From assembly GCF_000333395.1 (NCBI RefSeq), contig NZ_BADA01000228.1:1-41039 (forward strand): 41,039 bases of DNA, given 5' to 3'. The notes beneath the pieces were generated by a model that made no database searches, had not been told where the DNA came from, and was given only the letters and a program-made list of their open reading frames with translations. Shown here one piece after another: positions 1 through 7,533 of this stretch (positions are counted from its first letter, which is position 1; each line of letters begins with the position of its first letter). Position numbers and translations under genes: made by a program. This stretch comes from Microbacterium sp. B19 (GTDB lineage: Bacteria; Actinomycetota; Actinomycetes; Actinomycetales; Microbacteriaceae).

Positions 1-240
1 GACGCCTCGACCGTGGCCGCTCTCGATGCGGTCGAGACCCGGTACGCCCGCCTCGGCACCAACGTCGAGATCGTCGGGATGAATGCGCAGACCGCGCGTC
101 TCCACGACCGACTGAGCGGGAGTGGACGTCACTCGGGCTCGCCCGCCCCGCCGCCGACGCGCTGCTGGCGTCGTTCAAGATCTGGAACACCGCCACGGTC
201 GGCGGAAACGTCTGCCGCGCATTCGCGGCCGGCGCCATGA
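1..240 (+). pseudogene. SulP-family anion transporter, C-terminal STAS end (fragment)
   Basis: The first 40 codons (frame 1) read like the end of a SulP transporter STAS domain: a DAST...LDAVE helix, then a strand with VEIVGMNAQTARLHDRLSG. SulP proteins are membrane sulfate/bicarbonate/anion transporters with a cytoplasmic C-terminal STAS domain. The gene enters from outside the window. Recognisable similarity stops at about position 120; the frame then runs through unrelated Arg/Pro/Ser-rich sequence to a stop at 238-240, because the DNA from 120 on encodes another protein in a different frame. SulP proteins usually end within a few residues of this motif, so the transporter may be only slightly altered at its tail, or the join may be an assembly artefact. 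Confidence 0.6.
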
Positions 241-704
241 TCGCGTTCCTCTCGACCCTGGATGCCACGGCCCTGGTGTGGACGCCCGACGGCGGCGAGC
301 GCCGGATCGCCGTCGCCGAGCTCATCGTGGACAACGCCGTGACCTCCCTCGCGCCGGGCGAGGTGCTCCGCGCGCTCGACATTCCGGCGGCGGCGCTCAC
401 GTCGCGCGTGGCGCTGCAGAAGATCGCACTGGCGGAGCTCGGACGCTCCGGGGCCGTGGTCACGGCCCGCGTCGACCCCGACGGATCGTCCGTGTTCGTC
501 GTCACGGCGGCGGTGCGTCGGCCGCGCGTGCTGCGGTTCGTGCGGATTCCCGGGGCCGGAGAGTTGCGGGATGCCGTGGCATCCGCGACCGATTTCTACA
601 CCGATCCGCTGGGGAGCGCCGACTGGCGTCGCGGGGTGAGCGTCGTGCTCGCCGAGCGGTTGCGCGCGGGCTTCGCCCGCGAGTCGCACGAGGGTGCCGC
701 GTGA
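120..704 (+). pseudogene. Xanthine dehydrogenase FAD-binding (CoxM-like) subunit, 5'-truncated
   Basis: Frame 3 from about position 120 begins EWTSLGLARPAADALL and continues with TATVGGNVCRA, the second flavin-contact motif of the CoxM/XdhB FAD-binding fold, then LDATALVWTPDGGERR and a C-terminal CO-dehydrogenase flavoprotein domain ending ESHEGAA-stop at 702-704. About 195 residues remain of a family usually near 280. The N-terminal FAD pyrophosphate-binding part is missing, and no start codon with a ribosome-binding site precedes the remnant; the first in-frame ATG, at 237, lies inside a conserved strand. The intact Fe-S/molybdopterin gene follows after 43 bp, so the original pair was probably co-transcribed. 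If the truncation is real, electron transfer through FAD to NAD+ would need another subunit. Confidence 0.72.
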
Positions 705-747
705 GCACGCGACGCCGAGCCGGCACGGTCCAGCAGGAGGACACCGA

Positions 748-3570
748 GTGAAGTTCCAGGTCAACGGGTCCGCCGTCGAGGCCGACCCGCGGCCCGGTCA
801 GTGCGCGCGCACGCTGCTGCGCGAGACCGGGCATGTCGAGGTGAAGAAGGGATGCGACGCGGGCGACTGCGGCGCGTGCTCGGTGCTGCTCGACGGCGCA
901 CCGACGCACTCGTGCATCATCCCCGCGGTGCGCCTGGAGGGGCGGTCGATCACGACGGCCGCAGGTCTCGCCCCGGGCGACGAGCTCCACCCTGTGCAGG
1001 AAGCCCTGGCATCCGGATTCGGGTTCCAGTGCGGTTTCTGCACTCCGGGCATGAGTGTCACGGCATCCACGCTCTGCGAGCACGACCTCGACGACCTCGA
1101 CCGCCGTATGAAGGGCAACCTGTGCCGCTGCACGGGGTATCGCCCGATCCGCGAGGCGATCCGCGAGTCGGTGCTGGGCCCCGTCCGCGAGACCGGCGCG
1201 TCCGCCGTGACCCTCGCCGCTGACTCCGGCCAAACGCCCGCCGAGACCCACCCCGCGCGTACACATGGCCCAAGTCAGCAGAGCAGCGCCGGGCGCGTCG
1301 GCGCCTCGGTCGCCCCCGAGGCCGCCCGCCGTATCGTGCAGGGCAAGGAGCCCTTCACCTTCGACGAGCCCGTCCCGGGAGGCCCGCCCCTCGTGCTGCG
1401 CGTGGTCACCTCACCCCACGCGCACGCCCGGATCACCTCGATCGACACGACCGCCGCGCTCGCGCTCCCCGGTGTCGTCGCGGTCTTCACCCACCTGGAC
1501 GTTCCCGAGACCCTCTACTCCACCGGCCGTCACGAACACCGCACCGACGACCCCGACGACACCCGAATGCTCGACGACGTCGTCCGCCACGTCGGCCAGC
1601 GGGTCGCGGCGGTCGTCGCGGAAACGGCGGAGGCCGCGGATGCCGGCTGCCGCGCGGTCCGCGTCGAGTACGAGGTGCTGCCCGCCGTCTTCGACCCCGA
1701 GGACGCGCGACGGCCCGGGGCACCGCTGCTGCACCCCGACCGGACGCCCGACGAGCGGGTGATGGATGCCGGACGCAACGTCGTCGCCGGCTTCCACACC
1801 GGTCACGGCGGCGACATCGACGCGGCTCTCGCCGCGAGCCCCGTCACCGTCACGGGCGAGTGGCGCTCCTCGCGCGTCACCCACGCGGCGATGGAGACGC
1901 ACGGTGCCGTCGGGTGGCTCGACGACGACGGGCGTCTCGTCATCCGTTCGTCGACGCAGGTGCCGTTCCTCGCCCGCAACGAGCTCGCGCACATCTTCGG
2001 CCTCGAGCGGGATCGCATCCGCGTCTTCGCGAACCGCGTCGGCGGCGGCTTCGGCGGCAAGCAGGAACTGTTCACGGAAGACCTCACGGCCCTCGCCGTG
2101 CTCAAGCTCGGCCGTCCGGTCGCGTACGAGTATTCGCGCACCGACCAGTTCGTACGGGCCTCGCTCCGGCATCCGATGCGCGTGCGCACCACGCTGGGGG
2201 CGGATGCCGACGGGCGTCTGACCGCGATGAAGCTCGACGTCCTCAGCGACACCGGCGCGTACGGCAACCACGCGATCGGCGTGCTGTTCCACTCGTGCGC
2301 CGAGTCGACGACGCTGTACCGCGTGCCGACGAAGTGGATCGACGCGGAAGCGGTGTACACGAACAACCCTCCCTCCGGTGCGTTCCGCGGGTACGGGCTC
2401 GGGCAGGTCGTGTTCGCGGTCGAGTCGGCGATGGACGCCCTCGCCGAGGAGCTGGGGATCGACCCGTTCGACCTCCGCCGGATCAACGCGGTGAAGGAGG
2501 GCGACCCGCTCCACCCCGACGAGGACGAGAAGTACGAGGAAGACCTGATCTGGGGCAGTTACGGCCTCGACCAGTGCCTCGATCTCGCGCAGGACGCGCT
2601 GCGCCGCGGCAACGGCGTCGAAGCTCCCGAGGGCTGGGCGGTCGGCGAGGGCATGGCCGCCGCGATGATCGCGACGATGGCCCCGCGCGGGCACATCGCG
2701 CACACGACGGCGACCCTGCGCCGCGATGGCACCTTCCTGCTGCGCGTGGGCACCGCCGAGTTCGGCAACGGCACGTCCACGGTGCACCGGCAGATCGCCG
2801 CGACGGTCCTGGACGTTCCGCACGACCGTCTGGAGCTCTGGGCCGCCGACACCGACGCCGTCCGCCACGACACCGGCGCCTTCGCCTCTGCCGGAACCAC
2901 CGTGGCGGGGAAGGCGCTGCACGGCGCGTGCTCGGTGCTGCGGCGGCGCATGATCGACGTCGCCGTGGAGCTGGCCGGAGGGGATGCCGACTCCGCCGAG
3001 GTCGTGGCATCCGGAATTCTGGCCGCTGACGAGCTGGTTCCGTGGGACCGGATCGTGGATGCCGCCCCCGCCACGATGCGCGACGAACACGGGCTCACCG
3101 CCGATGGTGCGGAGTTCGGCGACTTCCGCTCGCTCGCGTTCAACGTGCACGCCGTGCGGGTGGCCGTCGACCCCGCGACGGGGACGGTGAGAGTGCTGCA
3201 GTCGATCCAGACCGCCGACGCCGGCGTCGTGATCAACCCGGAGCAGTGCCGCGGGCAGATCGAGGGCGGCGCCGCGCAGGCCCTCGGCGGCGCGCTGTAC
3301 GAAGAGGTGCTGCTCGAGGACGGCGTGGTGCAGAACGCCGTGTTCCGCACGTATCGTGTGCCGCAGTTCGCCGACGTGCCCGACACGGAGGTGTACTTCG
3401 CCGAGACCGACGACACCCTCGGACCGTTCGGCGCGAAGTCGATGAGCGAATCGCCGTACAACCCGGTGGGCGCGGCGATCGGCAACGCCGTCTCGCGGGC
3501 GCTGGGTCGGCGTGGGTACGAGCTGCCGTTCTCGCGCGACCGCGTGTGGAGGCTCGCCGGCGGGGAGTGA
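748..3570 (+). CDS. Xanthine dehydrogenase, fused [2Fe-2S] and molybdopterin-binding subunits
   Basis: A 940-residue protein that oxidises hypoxanthine and xanthine to urate. The GTG at 748 is chosen because a strong AGGAGG (735-740) precedes it and the product starts directly with the ferredoxin fold (VKFQVNG). Residues 1-80 carry a plant-type [2Fe-2S] site (C36, C41, C44, C56). Residues 80-150 carry the second cluster (C95, C98 in QCGFC; C126, C128 in CRCTGYRP). From about residue 190 comes the molybdopterin domain, with GGGFGGKQELF, AFRGYGLGQ and the late GAKSMSES segment holding the usual catalytic Glu. Two cofactor subunits are joined, while the FAD subunit was a separate gene, now truncated upstream. 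Substrate is inferred from the purine-catabolism genes in the window; a related aldehyde oxidase is the alternative. Confidence 0.88.
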   Translation: MKFQVNGSAVEADPRPGQCARTLLRETGHVEVKKGCDAGDCGACSVLLDGAPTHSCIIPAVRLEGRSITTAAGLAPGDELHPVQEALASGFGFQCGFCTPGMSVTASTLCEHDLDDLDRRMKGNLCRCTGYRPIREAIRESVLGPVRETGASAVTLAADSGQTPAETHPARTHGPSQQSSAGRVGASVAPEAARRIVQGKEPFTFDEPVPGGPPLVLRVVTSPHAHARITSIDTTAALALPGVVAVFTHLDVPETLYSTGRHEHRTDDPDDTRMLDDVVRHVGQRVAAVVAETAEAADAGCRAVRVEYEVLPAVFDPEDARRPGAPLLHPDRTPDERVMDAGRNVVAGFHTGHGGDIDAALAASPVTVTGEWRSSRVTHAAMETHGAVGWLDDDGRLVIRSSTQVPFLARNELAHIFGLERDRIRVFANRVGGGFGGKQELFTEDLTALAVLKLGRPVAYEYSRTDQFVRASLRHPMRVRTTLGADADGRLTAMKLDVLSDTGAYGNHAIGVLFHSCAESTTLYRVPTKWIDAEAVYTNNPPSGAFRGYGLGQVVFAVESAMDALAEELGIDPFDLRRINAVKEGDPLHPDEDEKYEEDLIWGSYGLDQCLDLAQDALRRGNGVEAPEGWAVGEGMAAAMIATMAPRGHIAHTTATLRRDGTFLLRVGTAEFGNGTSTVHRQIAATVLDVPHDRLELWAADTDAVRHDTGAFASAGTTVAGKALHGACSVLRRRMIDVAVELAGGDADSAEVVASGILAADELVPWDRIVDAAPATMRDEHGLTADGAEFGDFRSLAFNVHAVRVAVDPATGTVRVLQSIQTADAGVVINPEQCRGQIEGGAAQALGGALYEEVLLEDGVVQNAVFRTYRVPQFADVPDTEVYFAETDDTLGPFGAKSMSESPYNPVGAAIGNAVSRALGRRGYELPFSRDRVWRLAGGE

Positions 3571-3590
3571 CGCGCGGGGGCGCTCGATGC

Positions 3591-3643
3591 GCGGTGAAGC
3601 GTTGCGGGCGCGGTGAGACGTTGCGGGCGCGGTGAGGTGTTGC
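3591..3643. repeat. 19-bp short direct repeats
   Basis: Two 19-bp units (3591-3609 and 3610-3628, GCGGTGAAGCGTTGCGGGC and GCGGTGAGACGTTGCGGGC) and a partial third unit (3629-3643) lie just after the xanthine dehydrogenase stop and immediately before the first 50-bp palindrome. Confidence 0.6.
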
Positions 3644-3644
3644 A

Positions 3645-4004
3645 TGTCCCACTTTGTGCGGTTTCACCGACGCGAACCTGCACGAAGTGGGACATCAGGC
3701 GGGTCGCCGGCGCTTCGGCGTCAGTCGTCGCCGCACCGCTACCGGCGTGTCCCACTTTGTGCGATTCTGCCGGCGCAAATCCGCACGAAGTGGGACATCA
3801 GGCGGGTAGCCGTCGCTTAGGCGCCAGTCGTCGCCGCACCGCTACCGGCGTGTCCCACTTTGTGCGATTTCACCGACGCGAACCCGCACGAAGTGGGACA
3901 TCAGGCGGGTAGCCGTCGGAGCGGCGCCCGCCCTCGCCGCACCCCCACCAGGCATGTCCCACTTCGTGCAGATCTCTAGGCCGGAATCTGCACAAACTGG
4001 GACA
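3645..4004. repeat. Family A: array of four 50-bp interrupted palindromes
   Basis: Copies lie at 3645-3694, 3748-3797, 3851-3900 and 3955-4004, each exactly 50 bp, with start-to-start spacing of 103, 103 and 104 bp. Each begins TGTCCCACTTTGTGCG (or a close variant) and ends in its reverse complement, CGCACGAAGTGGGACA. The inner 16-18 bp varies. Spacers between copies share GCGGGTAGCCGTCG and CGCCGCACCGCTACCGGCG, so the whole 103-bp unit was duplicated. The fourth copy is the most diverged and ends 6 bp from the stop of the PhzF gene. The array fills the gap between two convergent genes. No T-tract follows the arms, so classic intrinsic termination is not evident. Confidence 0.9.
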
Positions 4005-4010
4005 TCAGGC

Positions 4011-4865
4011 CTATCCCTCCAGCGGCACGGCCGTCCCGGACACCTGGATGCCACCGACCGGCGACGCGTCCACCTCGAGGATGCTCGGGCGACCGATGTG
4101 CCGCCCCTGGTGCACGGTGACATGGAACGGCGCCGCGATTCCGACGCGGTCGCGGAGGTAGGCGCCGAGCGCCGCGGCCGCTGAGCCGGTGGCCGGATCC
4201 TCGGTGATGTCGCCGACCGGGAACAGGTTGCGGGCCTCGATCCCCGCGCCGTCGGCGACGTCGCCGGGAACGTGCACGACCGTGACGGTGCCCGTCCAGC
4301 CGCGTTCATCCATCAGCACCCGCAGCCCGTCCGGGTCGTACCCGAATCCGTCGAACCGCTCGATCGTGCGGACGGCGACCACCGGATGCCAGTTCCCGGC
4401 GAAGGCTTCGGCGAGCGGCATCCGCGGGTCGAGGTCGTCGGCGTCGAGTCCGAGGAGCGCGAGCAGCGGTGCGGGGTCGGCGAAGTCGCGGACCGTCGGC
4501 TCGACGCTCGTGAAGCCCGCCGCGATGCGGCCGCCGTCGTCCCGAGTCGAGACGTGCACGTCGCCCGCGGAGGTCTCGAACACGAACTCCCCCGGCCCGG
4601 ATGCCTCGGCCAGGGCGACCGCCGTCGCGATCGTCGCGTGTCCGCAGAACGGCACCTCCGCCTCGGGCGAGAAGTAGCGCACTCGCAGCCGCTCCCCGTC
4701 GCGGGCCGTGACGTACGCCGTCTCGGGATACCCCAGGTCAGCCGCGATCCGCAGCATGTCGGCGTCGTCGAGGGCCGTGGCATCCAGGACCACTCCGGCG
4801 GGGTTGCCGCCGCCCGGCTCCGCGGCGAAGGCGAGCAGGTGCAGGATGCCAGGAGCGTCGGTCAT
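4011..4865 (-). CDS. PhzF-family epimerase/isomerase
   Basis: A 284-residue PhzF-fold protein. Members catalyse isomerisation or epimerisation with an acid-base Glu; most bacterial paralogues have no assigned substrate. Visible family marks are GGGNPAGVVLD near residues 18-28, the SPETAF-type segment YPETAYV with the candidate catalytic Glu at 48, PFCGHATIATA, and a second-half GDITEDPATGSAAAALGAYL. The start at 4865 puts the conserved LAFAAEPGGGNPAG segment directly at the N-terminus, and a GGAAG lies about 10 bp upstream. The frame stays open further upstream but without family similarity. The stop abuts the fourth family-A palindrome. It reads in the same direction as the AraC-type gene upstream. 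Its substrate cannot be told. Confidence 0.85.
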   Translation of the reverse strand: MTDAPGILHLLAFAAEPGGGNPAGVVLDATALDDADMLRIAADLGYPETAYVTARDGERLRVRYFSPEAEVPFCGHATIATAVALAEASGPGEFVFETSAGDVHVSTRDDGGRIAAGFTSVEPTVRDFADPAPLLALLGLDADDLDPRMPLAEAFAGNWHPVVAVRTIERFDGFGYDPDGLRVLMDERGWTGTVTVVHVPGDVADGAGIEARNLFPVGDITEDPATGSAAAALGAYLRDRVGIAAPFHVTVHQGRHIGRPSILEVDASPVGGIQVSGTAVPLEG

Positions 4866-4942
4866 GCGTCGATTCTTCCGGCCGCGGGGCGGGGCGTCGC
4901 GGGCCAGTGGGGGATCTGTGGACTGCGGGGTTTCGGCCTCGC

Positions 4943-4973
4943 TGATCCAGGTTGCGGCCCACAACCTAGATCA
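4943..4973. promoter_or_regulatory. 12-bp inverted repeat, operator- or terminator-like
   Basis: TGATCCAGGTTG (4943-4954) and CAACCTAGATCA (4962-4973) are reverse complements at 11 of 12 positions, with a 7-nt centre. The site lies in an AT-richer stretch between the AraC-type gene end (5006) and the PhzF gene start (4865). It could be an operator for the PhzF gene or a hairpin ending the regulator transcript. No T-run follows on the minus strand. Confidence 0.5.
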
Positions 4974-5005
4974 ACAACGCCGCTAATCTCACCTACGCCC
5001 CCGCC

Positions 5006-5872
5006 TCACAGCTCGAAGCGCTGCGCGTCACGCTCACGCCGCGCGTGCGACAACGCCCGCTGCGACGGAAATCCCGAGCGCCGCACGACCTCGGCCGTCG
5101 GTATCCCTACCGCCGTGAACGCCTCGGCAAGTTCGAGCCGTCGGGTCCGCAGCGCGTTGCGGGGCGTGCTCCCCCGCCTCGAGAACACCCGGGCGAGGTA
5201 CTGCCGAGACACCCCCAACGCGTCGGCGAGCTGCTCGACGGTGAACTCGGGGTCGTCGGCCTGCTCGTCCACGAGCTGCATCGCCGCCGCGAAGGTGCCC
5301 TCGGCCGAGCGGAACGCCGGATCCGGCCCGGCCCCCGCGCGGTCGGCGATCAGGGCCGCACACAGGCTCTCGATCGCGTGTCCCAGCGCGGCGCGTGTCG
5401 AGGGGGTCGTGGCCCGATCGGTGTTGAGGATCGCGTTGATCGTGGATGCCAATGCCCGCCACGCCGGCCCATCGTCGGCGCCCGGGAGCACCGACGGCCC
5501 GTCCAGGAGCCGGTGCGTCGCGACGACCTCGATGCGCGCGCTCGGCTGCTGCGACACTAACCCCGCGAACGACGCGTTCGGGAAGACGAGCGCGCCCGCG
5601 GTGTCGGCGGGGACATCACGCCCGTCGCGAAAGAAGTAGTCGACACGCCCCTCGGCCTCGAGCACGAGCGTCGCGCCGGTGTTGCGTGCGAGCGCGGGCG
5701 CGGGGGCGATGCGCGCCGCGGTGTGCCACAGGCGCCGGATGACGATGGCCGACATCTCCGCCTCGTCGACGATGAGGATCGCGGGCCCCTCCGACATCGG
5801 GGTCCACTCGAGGGAGCGCTGCGCGAACCACTCGCGCGCCGCCGGGCCTTCGGCGCGCACACTTCGGGTCAT
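5006..5872 (-). CDS. AraC-family transcriptional regulator
   Basis: A 288-residue protein with an AraC/XylS double helix-turn-helix at about residues 211-280: FTVEQLADALGVSRQYLARVF is the first HTH, and the second sits around TAEVVRRSGFPSQRALSHA. The N-terminal two-thirds resembles the AraC-binding-like effector domain of the NphR/FeaR type (an AREWFAQRSLEW opening and EGRVDYFFRDGRDV-type strands), though this assignment is loose. The start at 5872 has GGAG five bases upstream; a longer reading from 5947 lacks a comparable site. The gene is divergent from the repeat protein at 6091 and precedes the PhzF gene on the same strand, either of which could be its target. Confidence 0.85.
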   Translation of the reverse strand: MTRSVRAEGPAAREWFAQRSLEWTPMSEGPAILIVDEAEMSAIVIRRLWHTAARIAPAPALARNTGATLVLEAEGRVDYFFRDGRDVPADTAGALVFPNASFAGLVSQQPSARIEVVATHRLLDGPSVLPGADDGPAWRALASTINAILNTDRATTPSTRAALGHAIESLCAALIADRAGAGPDPAFRSAEGTFAAAMQLVDEQADDPEFTVEQLADALGVSRQYLARVFSRRGSTPRNALRTRRLELAEAFTAVGIPTAEVVRRSGFPSQRALSHARRERDAQRFEL

Positions 5873-6090
5873 GCGGCTCCGATCTGAGCAGGTGTCCCTC
5901 CAGGGTCGCCGCCCCGTCGATCCCCGCTCCGCCAGCCCCGGATGCATTCACCTCCCGGTTCACTTCACCGTTCGATACCGGATGCCACCCACCCGGGCGT
6001 CGTCACCCGCACCGGTCGCGTAAACCTGGAGTTGGAGTCGCTCGGGGCACCCGCGGATGCTGGCGCCACCCGAACCTGAAAGGCATACAT

Positions 6091-7431
6091 ATGTCCTCCG
6101 ATACCAAATTTGGCGCCACTCCGGCGGCTTCCCGACGCACGGTGCTCGTAGGTGCGGCGTGGTCCGTTCCGGTGATAGCCGCGGCCAGTGTTGCTCCAAT
6201 TGCCGCGGCGGCTTCCGGCGTTCCACAGCTCACCTTCAATCAAGCTTCATACCTGGGCGTATCCTGCGGCACCATTTCGGGCGCACGTCTAACGGTCACG
6301 GTCGGGGGAGTTCCGACTCCGAACATCACCGTGACGACAACGTTGAGCGGACGTTACGCCTTTGCAGGCGGCTCAACCAGCAATACCCAAAGCACCGATA
6401 GCACCGGGGAGATAGACCTACCGGCAATCACTGTGCCGGCAGGGGGAGGCGCCGGGGTGGCCATGGCGAGTGCCCCGGTTTCCGGATCGACCGCATCGGC
6501 GCCCCTCAATGCACCCGTTCGCGGCGGAGCGAAGGGAGCGGCTTTTGCGTCCTCGTCGCCCTCTGCACCTACGAGCACGGCCTCATGGTCTACAAACACA
6601 CCAGCAACAGCCGTTCCTATCGGTGGATACGGGTTCTATCTCGATGGGACCGACGTCTGGTATCGCGACAACAAAGTCCTCACCAACGTGACTCGAGCGG
6701 TCGCCAACAGTAGCAACGGCTACGACTACGTCACCTTCATCCAAGGCGGCAAAGCCCGGGGCGCTCTCTTCTCAGCCTCGGCCCCCGCCTCGCCCGTCAG
6801 CACCGACTCGTGGAGCACCAACACACCGGCGACGGCCGTTCCCCTCGGAGGATACGGGTTCTTCCTCGACGGAACCGACGTTTGGTTCCGCGACAACAAA
6901 GTCCTCACCAACGCGGTGAAGCCCATCGCCAACAGCGCCAACAACATCGACTACGTCACATACATCAAGAACGGTAAGGCCACAGGAGCGGCGTTTGCGT
7001 CCTCGTCGCCCTCTGCACCTACGAGCACGGCCTCATGGTCTACAAACACACCAGCAACAGCCGTTCCTATCGGTGGATACGGGTTCTATCTCGATGGGAC
7101 CGACGTCTGGTATCGCGACAACAAAGTCCTCACCAACGTGACTCGAGCGGTCGCCAACAGTAGCAACGGCTACGACTACGTCACCTTCATCCAAGGCGGC
7201 AAAGCCCGGGGCGCTCTCTTCTCAGCCTCGGCCCCCGCCTCGCCCGTCAGCACCGACTCGTGGAGCACCAACACACCGGCGACGGCCGTTCCCCTCGGAG
7301 GATACGGGTTCTTCCTCGACGGAACCGACGTTTGGTTCCGCGACAACAAAGTCCTCACCAACGCGGTGAAGCCCATCGCCAACAGCGCCAACAACATCGA
7401 CTACGTCACATACGTTCAAGCAAGTTGTTGA
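6091..7431 (+). CDS. Tat-exported protein with four 75-residue repeats, unknown function
   Basis: A 446-residue protein not recognised as a known family. An N-terminal twin-arginine signal (SRRTVLVGAAWSVPVIAAA, R15-R16, Ala-rich cleavage region near residue 42) predicts export. Residues about 45-147 form a Thr/Ser/Gly-rich segment with VSCGTISGARLTVTVGG. From residue 148 four 75-residue repeats run to the end, landmark Phe at 152, 227, 302 and 377, in an A-B-A-B order. Each has WSTNTPATAVP, GGYGF(Y/F)LDGTDVW(Y/F)RDNKVLTN and a closing DYVT(F/Y)I. The second A-B pair is a 420-bp perfect DNA copy of the first. There is no LPXTG motif or C-terminal membrane helix; the protein ends VQASC. Codon use is atypical (ATA, CCT, TCT, TCA) and the GGATGCC heptamer so frequent elsewhere is absent, suggesting recent acquisition. 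GAAAGG about 8 bp upstream supports the start. Confidence 0.85.
   Translation: MSSDTKFGATPAASRRTVLVGAAWSVPVIAAASVAPIAAAASGVPQLTFNQASYLGVSCGTISGARLTVTVGGVPTPNITVTTTLSGRYAFAGGSTSNTQSTDSTGEIDLPAITVPAGGGAGVAMASAPVSGSTASAPLNAPVRGGAKGAAFASSSPSAPTSTASWSTNTPATAVPIGGYGFYLDGTDVWYRDNKVLTNVTRAVANSSNGYDYVTFIQGGKARGALFSASAPASPVSTDSWSTNTPATAVPLGGYGFFLDGTDVWFRDNKVLTNAVKPIANSANNIDYVTYIKNGKATGAAFASSSPSAPTSTASWSTNTPATAVPIGGYGFYLDGTDVWYRDNKVLTNVTRAVANSSNGYDYVTFIQGGKARGALFSASAPASPVSTDSWSTNTPATAVPLGGYGFFLDGTDVWFRDNKVLTNAVKPIANSANNIDYVTYVQASC
6544..7413 (+). repeat. 450-bp tandem duplication, 420 bp identical, inside the repeat protein gene
   Basis: Positions 6544-6963 and 6994-7413 are identical on direct comparison, including all synonymous sites, with an offset of 450 bp. 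The units diverge immediately outside (6543 T against 6993 G; 6964 A against 7414 G). Each copy encodes one A and one B 75-residue repeat. The A and B units themselves are related but clearly diverged, so an older 225-bp duplication was followed by a very recent 450-bp duplication or gene conversion. Confidence 0.95.
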
Positions 7432-7533
7432 CATCGAACCGGGGGAACGTTGGCGCTCGCTAGGTTCTGATCGCGATCGACCTGAGTGCCCGTTACCGGC
7501 GCCGGACACGCGAACCTCGGGTCCATCGGGCGT

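Noticed and set aside
237..704. A complete short gene starting at the ATG at 237
   Set aside because: Homology to the FAD-binding subunit continues upstream of that ATG in the same frame and there is no ribosome-binding site, so it is the remnant of a longer gene.
3645..4004. CRISPR-like periodic array (103-bp spacing)
   Set aside because: The repeats are 50-bp palindromes, spacers are related to each other rather than unique, and no cas genes are present. The same applies to the 120-bp array at 31486-31790.
6091..7431. Sortase-anchored surface protein
   Set aside because: There is no LPXTG-like motif, hydrophobic C-terminal helix or basic tail; the protein ends shortly after the last repeat.
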